64,000 nt of DNA from Amycolatopsis australiensis. GTDB taxonomy: Bacteria; Actinomycetota; Actinomycetes; Mycobacteriales; Pseudonocardiaceae. The translations under genes and the position numbers were made by a program. Of this stretch, positions 63,465-64,000 are shown one piece after another. The notes below the pieces were generated by a model. That model was not told the DNA's origin. It did not search any database and worked only from the letters and a program-made list of their open reading frames with translations. Where the stretch lies: the NCBI RefSeq assembly GCF_900119165.1, contig NZ_FPJG01000006.1:2232001-2296000 (forward strand), given 5' to 3'. The first letter of the stretch is position 1. Each line of letters begins with the position of its first letter.

Positions 63465-64000
63465 TCAGATGTCCGGCCTGGTGCAGTGGGGGTCGAGCAG
63501 GCCGTCCTTGGCCACGCACGGCGTGTACCCGGCGTCCTGCAGCTCGGCCCGCGCGGCCGGGCTCGCCAGGTAGTCGAGGAACCGCTTCAGCACGCTCCCG
63601 TTCGAGGGCACGCCCTTCGTGTAGAGGTACTCGACGGTCCAGAACCGGTAGCCGGCGTCGACGGTCGTGACGTCGGGGTAGTGGCCGTCGAGCTGCACGA
63701 CCGTCACCTGGCCGTCCCGCGCCGCGGCCCCCTTCGCCGCCGGGACGTCGGCGTACCCGATCGCGCCGGGCACCGCCGCGACCTCGGTCAGCACCTCGGC
63801 CGTCGTGCCGCGCTCGCAGCGCGTGGTCGCCGCGGCCGGGTCACGTTCGGGCTTGCGGCAGGAATCCGAGGTCAGCCGGTCCTCCGCGCCGCCGAGCACC
63901 TTCTGCTCGAACGTCTTGCGCGTGCCCGACTCCTGCCCGCGCCCGACGATCCCGATCGGCACCGACGGGCCGGGCCGCAGCTGCTCCCAGTCACGCACGC
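63465..64000 (-). CDS. PstS-like substrate-binding protein, C-terminal part
   Basis: The frame runs off the right edge of the window, so only the last 178 residues or so are visible. VGRGQESGTRKTFEQKVLGG is the anion-binding GxxSGT-type loop of PstS phosphate-binding proteins, and IGYADVPAAKGAAARDGQVT with VDAGYRFWTVEYLYTKGVPS continues the fold. Cysteines pair up near the ends (SDSCRKPE; TTRCERG; YTPCVAKDG; DPHCTRPD). It may bind phosphate or be a domain of a larger sensor. The N terminus, with any signal peptide, is not in the window. Confidence 0.7.
   Translation of the reverse strand, partial: VRDWEQLRPGPSVPIGIVGRGQESGTRKTFEQKVLGGAEDRLTSDSCRKPERDPAAATTRCERGTTAEVLTEVAAVPGAIGYADVPAAKGAAARDGQVTVVQLDGHYPDVTTVDAGYRFWTVEYLYTKGVPSNGSVLKRFLDYLASPAARAELQDAGYTPCVAKDGLLDPHCTRPDI

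Overview
The window is GC-rich actinobacterial chromosome, most likely from a Pseudonocardiales genus such as Amycolatopsis. That is inferred from the mycothiol enzyme Mca, an EspC-type type VII secretion protein, GuaB1, a DivIVA-like protein, SARP regulators, many GTG starts and many genes without a Shine-Dalgarno sequence. About 55 protein genes are supported. I saw no rRNA, tRNA or CRISPR array. Insertion sequences are limited to two decayed remnants at 20.6-21.9 kb.

Layout. 0-9.4 kb: the tail of a GH1 beta-glucosidase, two large SARP/AAA regulators in tandem, an orphan LuxR-type regulator behind a 22-bp-phased direct repeat, and an amidase. 9.4-20.6 kb: a DivIVA-like coiled coil, a two-domain acyl-CoA reductase/SDR, a sortase with a surface-protein partner, a BI-1-like membrane protein, an LppU-like protein, a YeeE/YedE sulfur transporter and a DHA2 drug exporter. 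20.6-21.9 kb: an IS5-like and an IS481-like remnant. 22-30 kb: thiolase, a frameshifted pentapeptide-repeat gene, cystathionine beta-synthase, a Pro/Gln-rich membrane protein and cystathionine gamma-lyase/synthase, so the enzymes of transsulfuration lie close together. 30-36.6 kb: threonine dehydratase, a three-gene type VII secretion-associated set, hppD with a divergent Lrp-family regulator, and a zinc-ribbon metallo-beta-lactamase protein. 36.6-45.3 kb: greA, a DUF4307 protein, mca and its coupled small protein, then a Pnkp-Hen1 RNA repair operon, then a DUF255 thioredoxin-fold protein. 45.4-54 kb: an RHH-like protein, a GH28 polygalacturonase, an acyl-CoA dehydrogenase, stress-type proteins, hemolysin III and a short-chain cis-prenyl transferase. 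54-64 kb: PhoH2, GuaB1, DUF309, a second metallo-beta-lactamase protein divergent from an Old-Yellow-type oxidoreductase, a Pr6Pr protein, an HTH-TM-NBR1 Ig protein, two coupled small secreted proteins, ATP-dependent DNA ligase LigB and a truncated PstS-like protein.

From memory of gene order, the thiolase-cbs-metB-greA-DUF4307-mca-small protein-DUF255-hemolysin III-prenyl transferase-phoH2 series follows Mycobacterium tuberculosis Rv1074c to Rv1095. Against that backbone the hppD/ESX block, the Pnkp-Hen1 pair and the GH28/acyl-CoA dehydrogenase block look like insertions.

The most interesting signals are the RNA repair operon inside conserved synteny; an 11-bp inverted repeat that covers the Shine-Dalgarno sequence of a metallo-beta-lactamase gene; two families of dispersed near-perfect palindromes at gene 3' ends; several operator-like palindromes (TTACT/AGTAA type, tandem ATGTAATC, CATACCG-A-CGGTATG); and a set of genes whose TANNNT -10 box sits only 6-8 nt before the start codon, which predicts leaderless mRNAs. 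No wholly new multi-gene system could be demonstrated from sequence alone.
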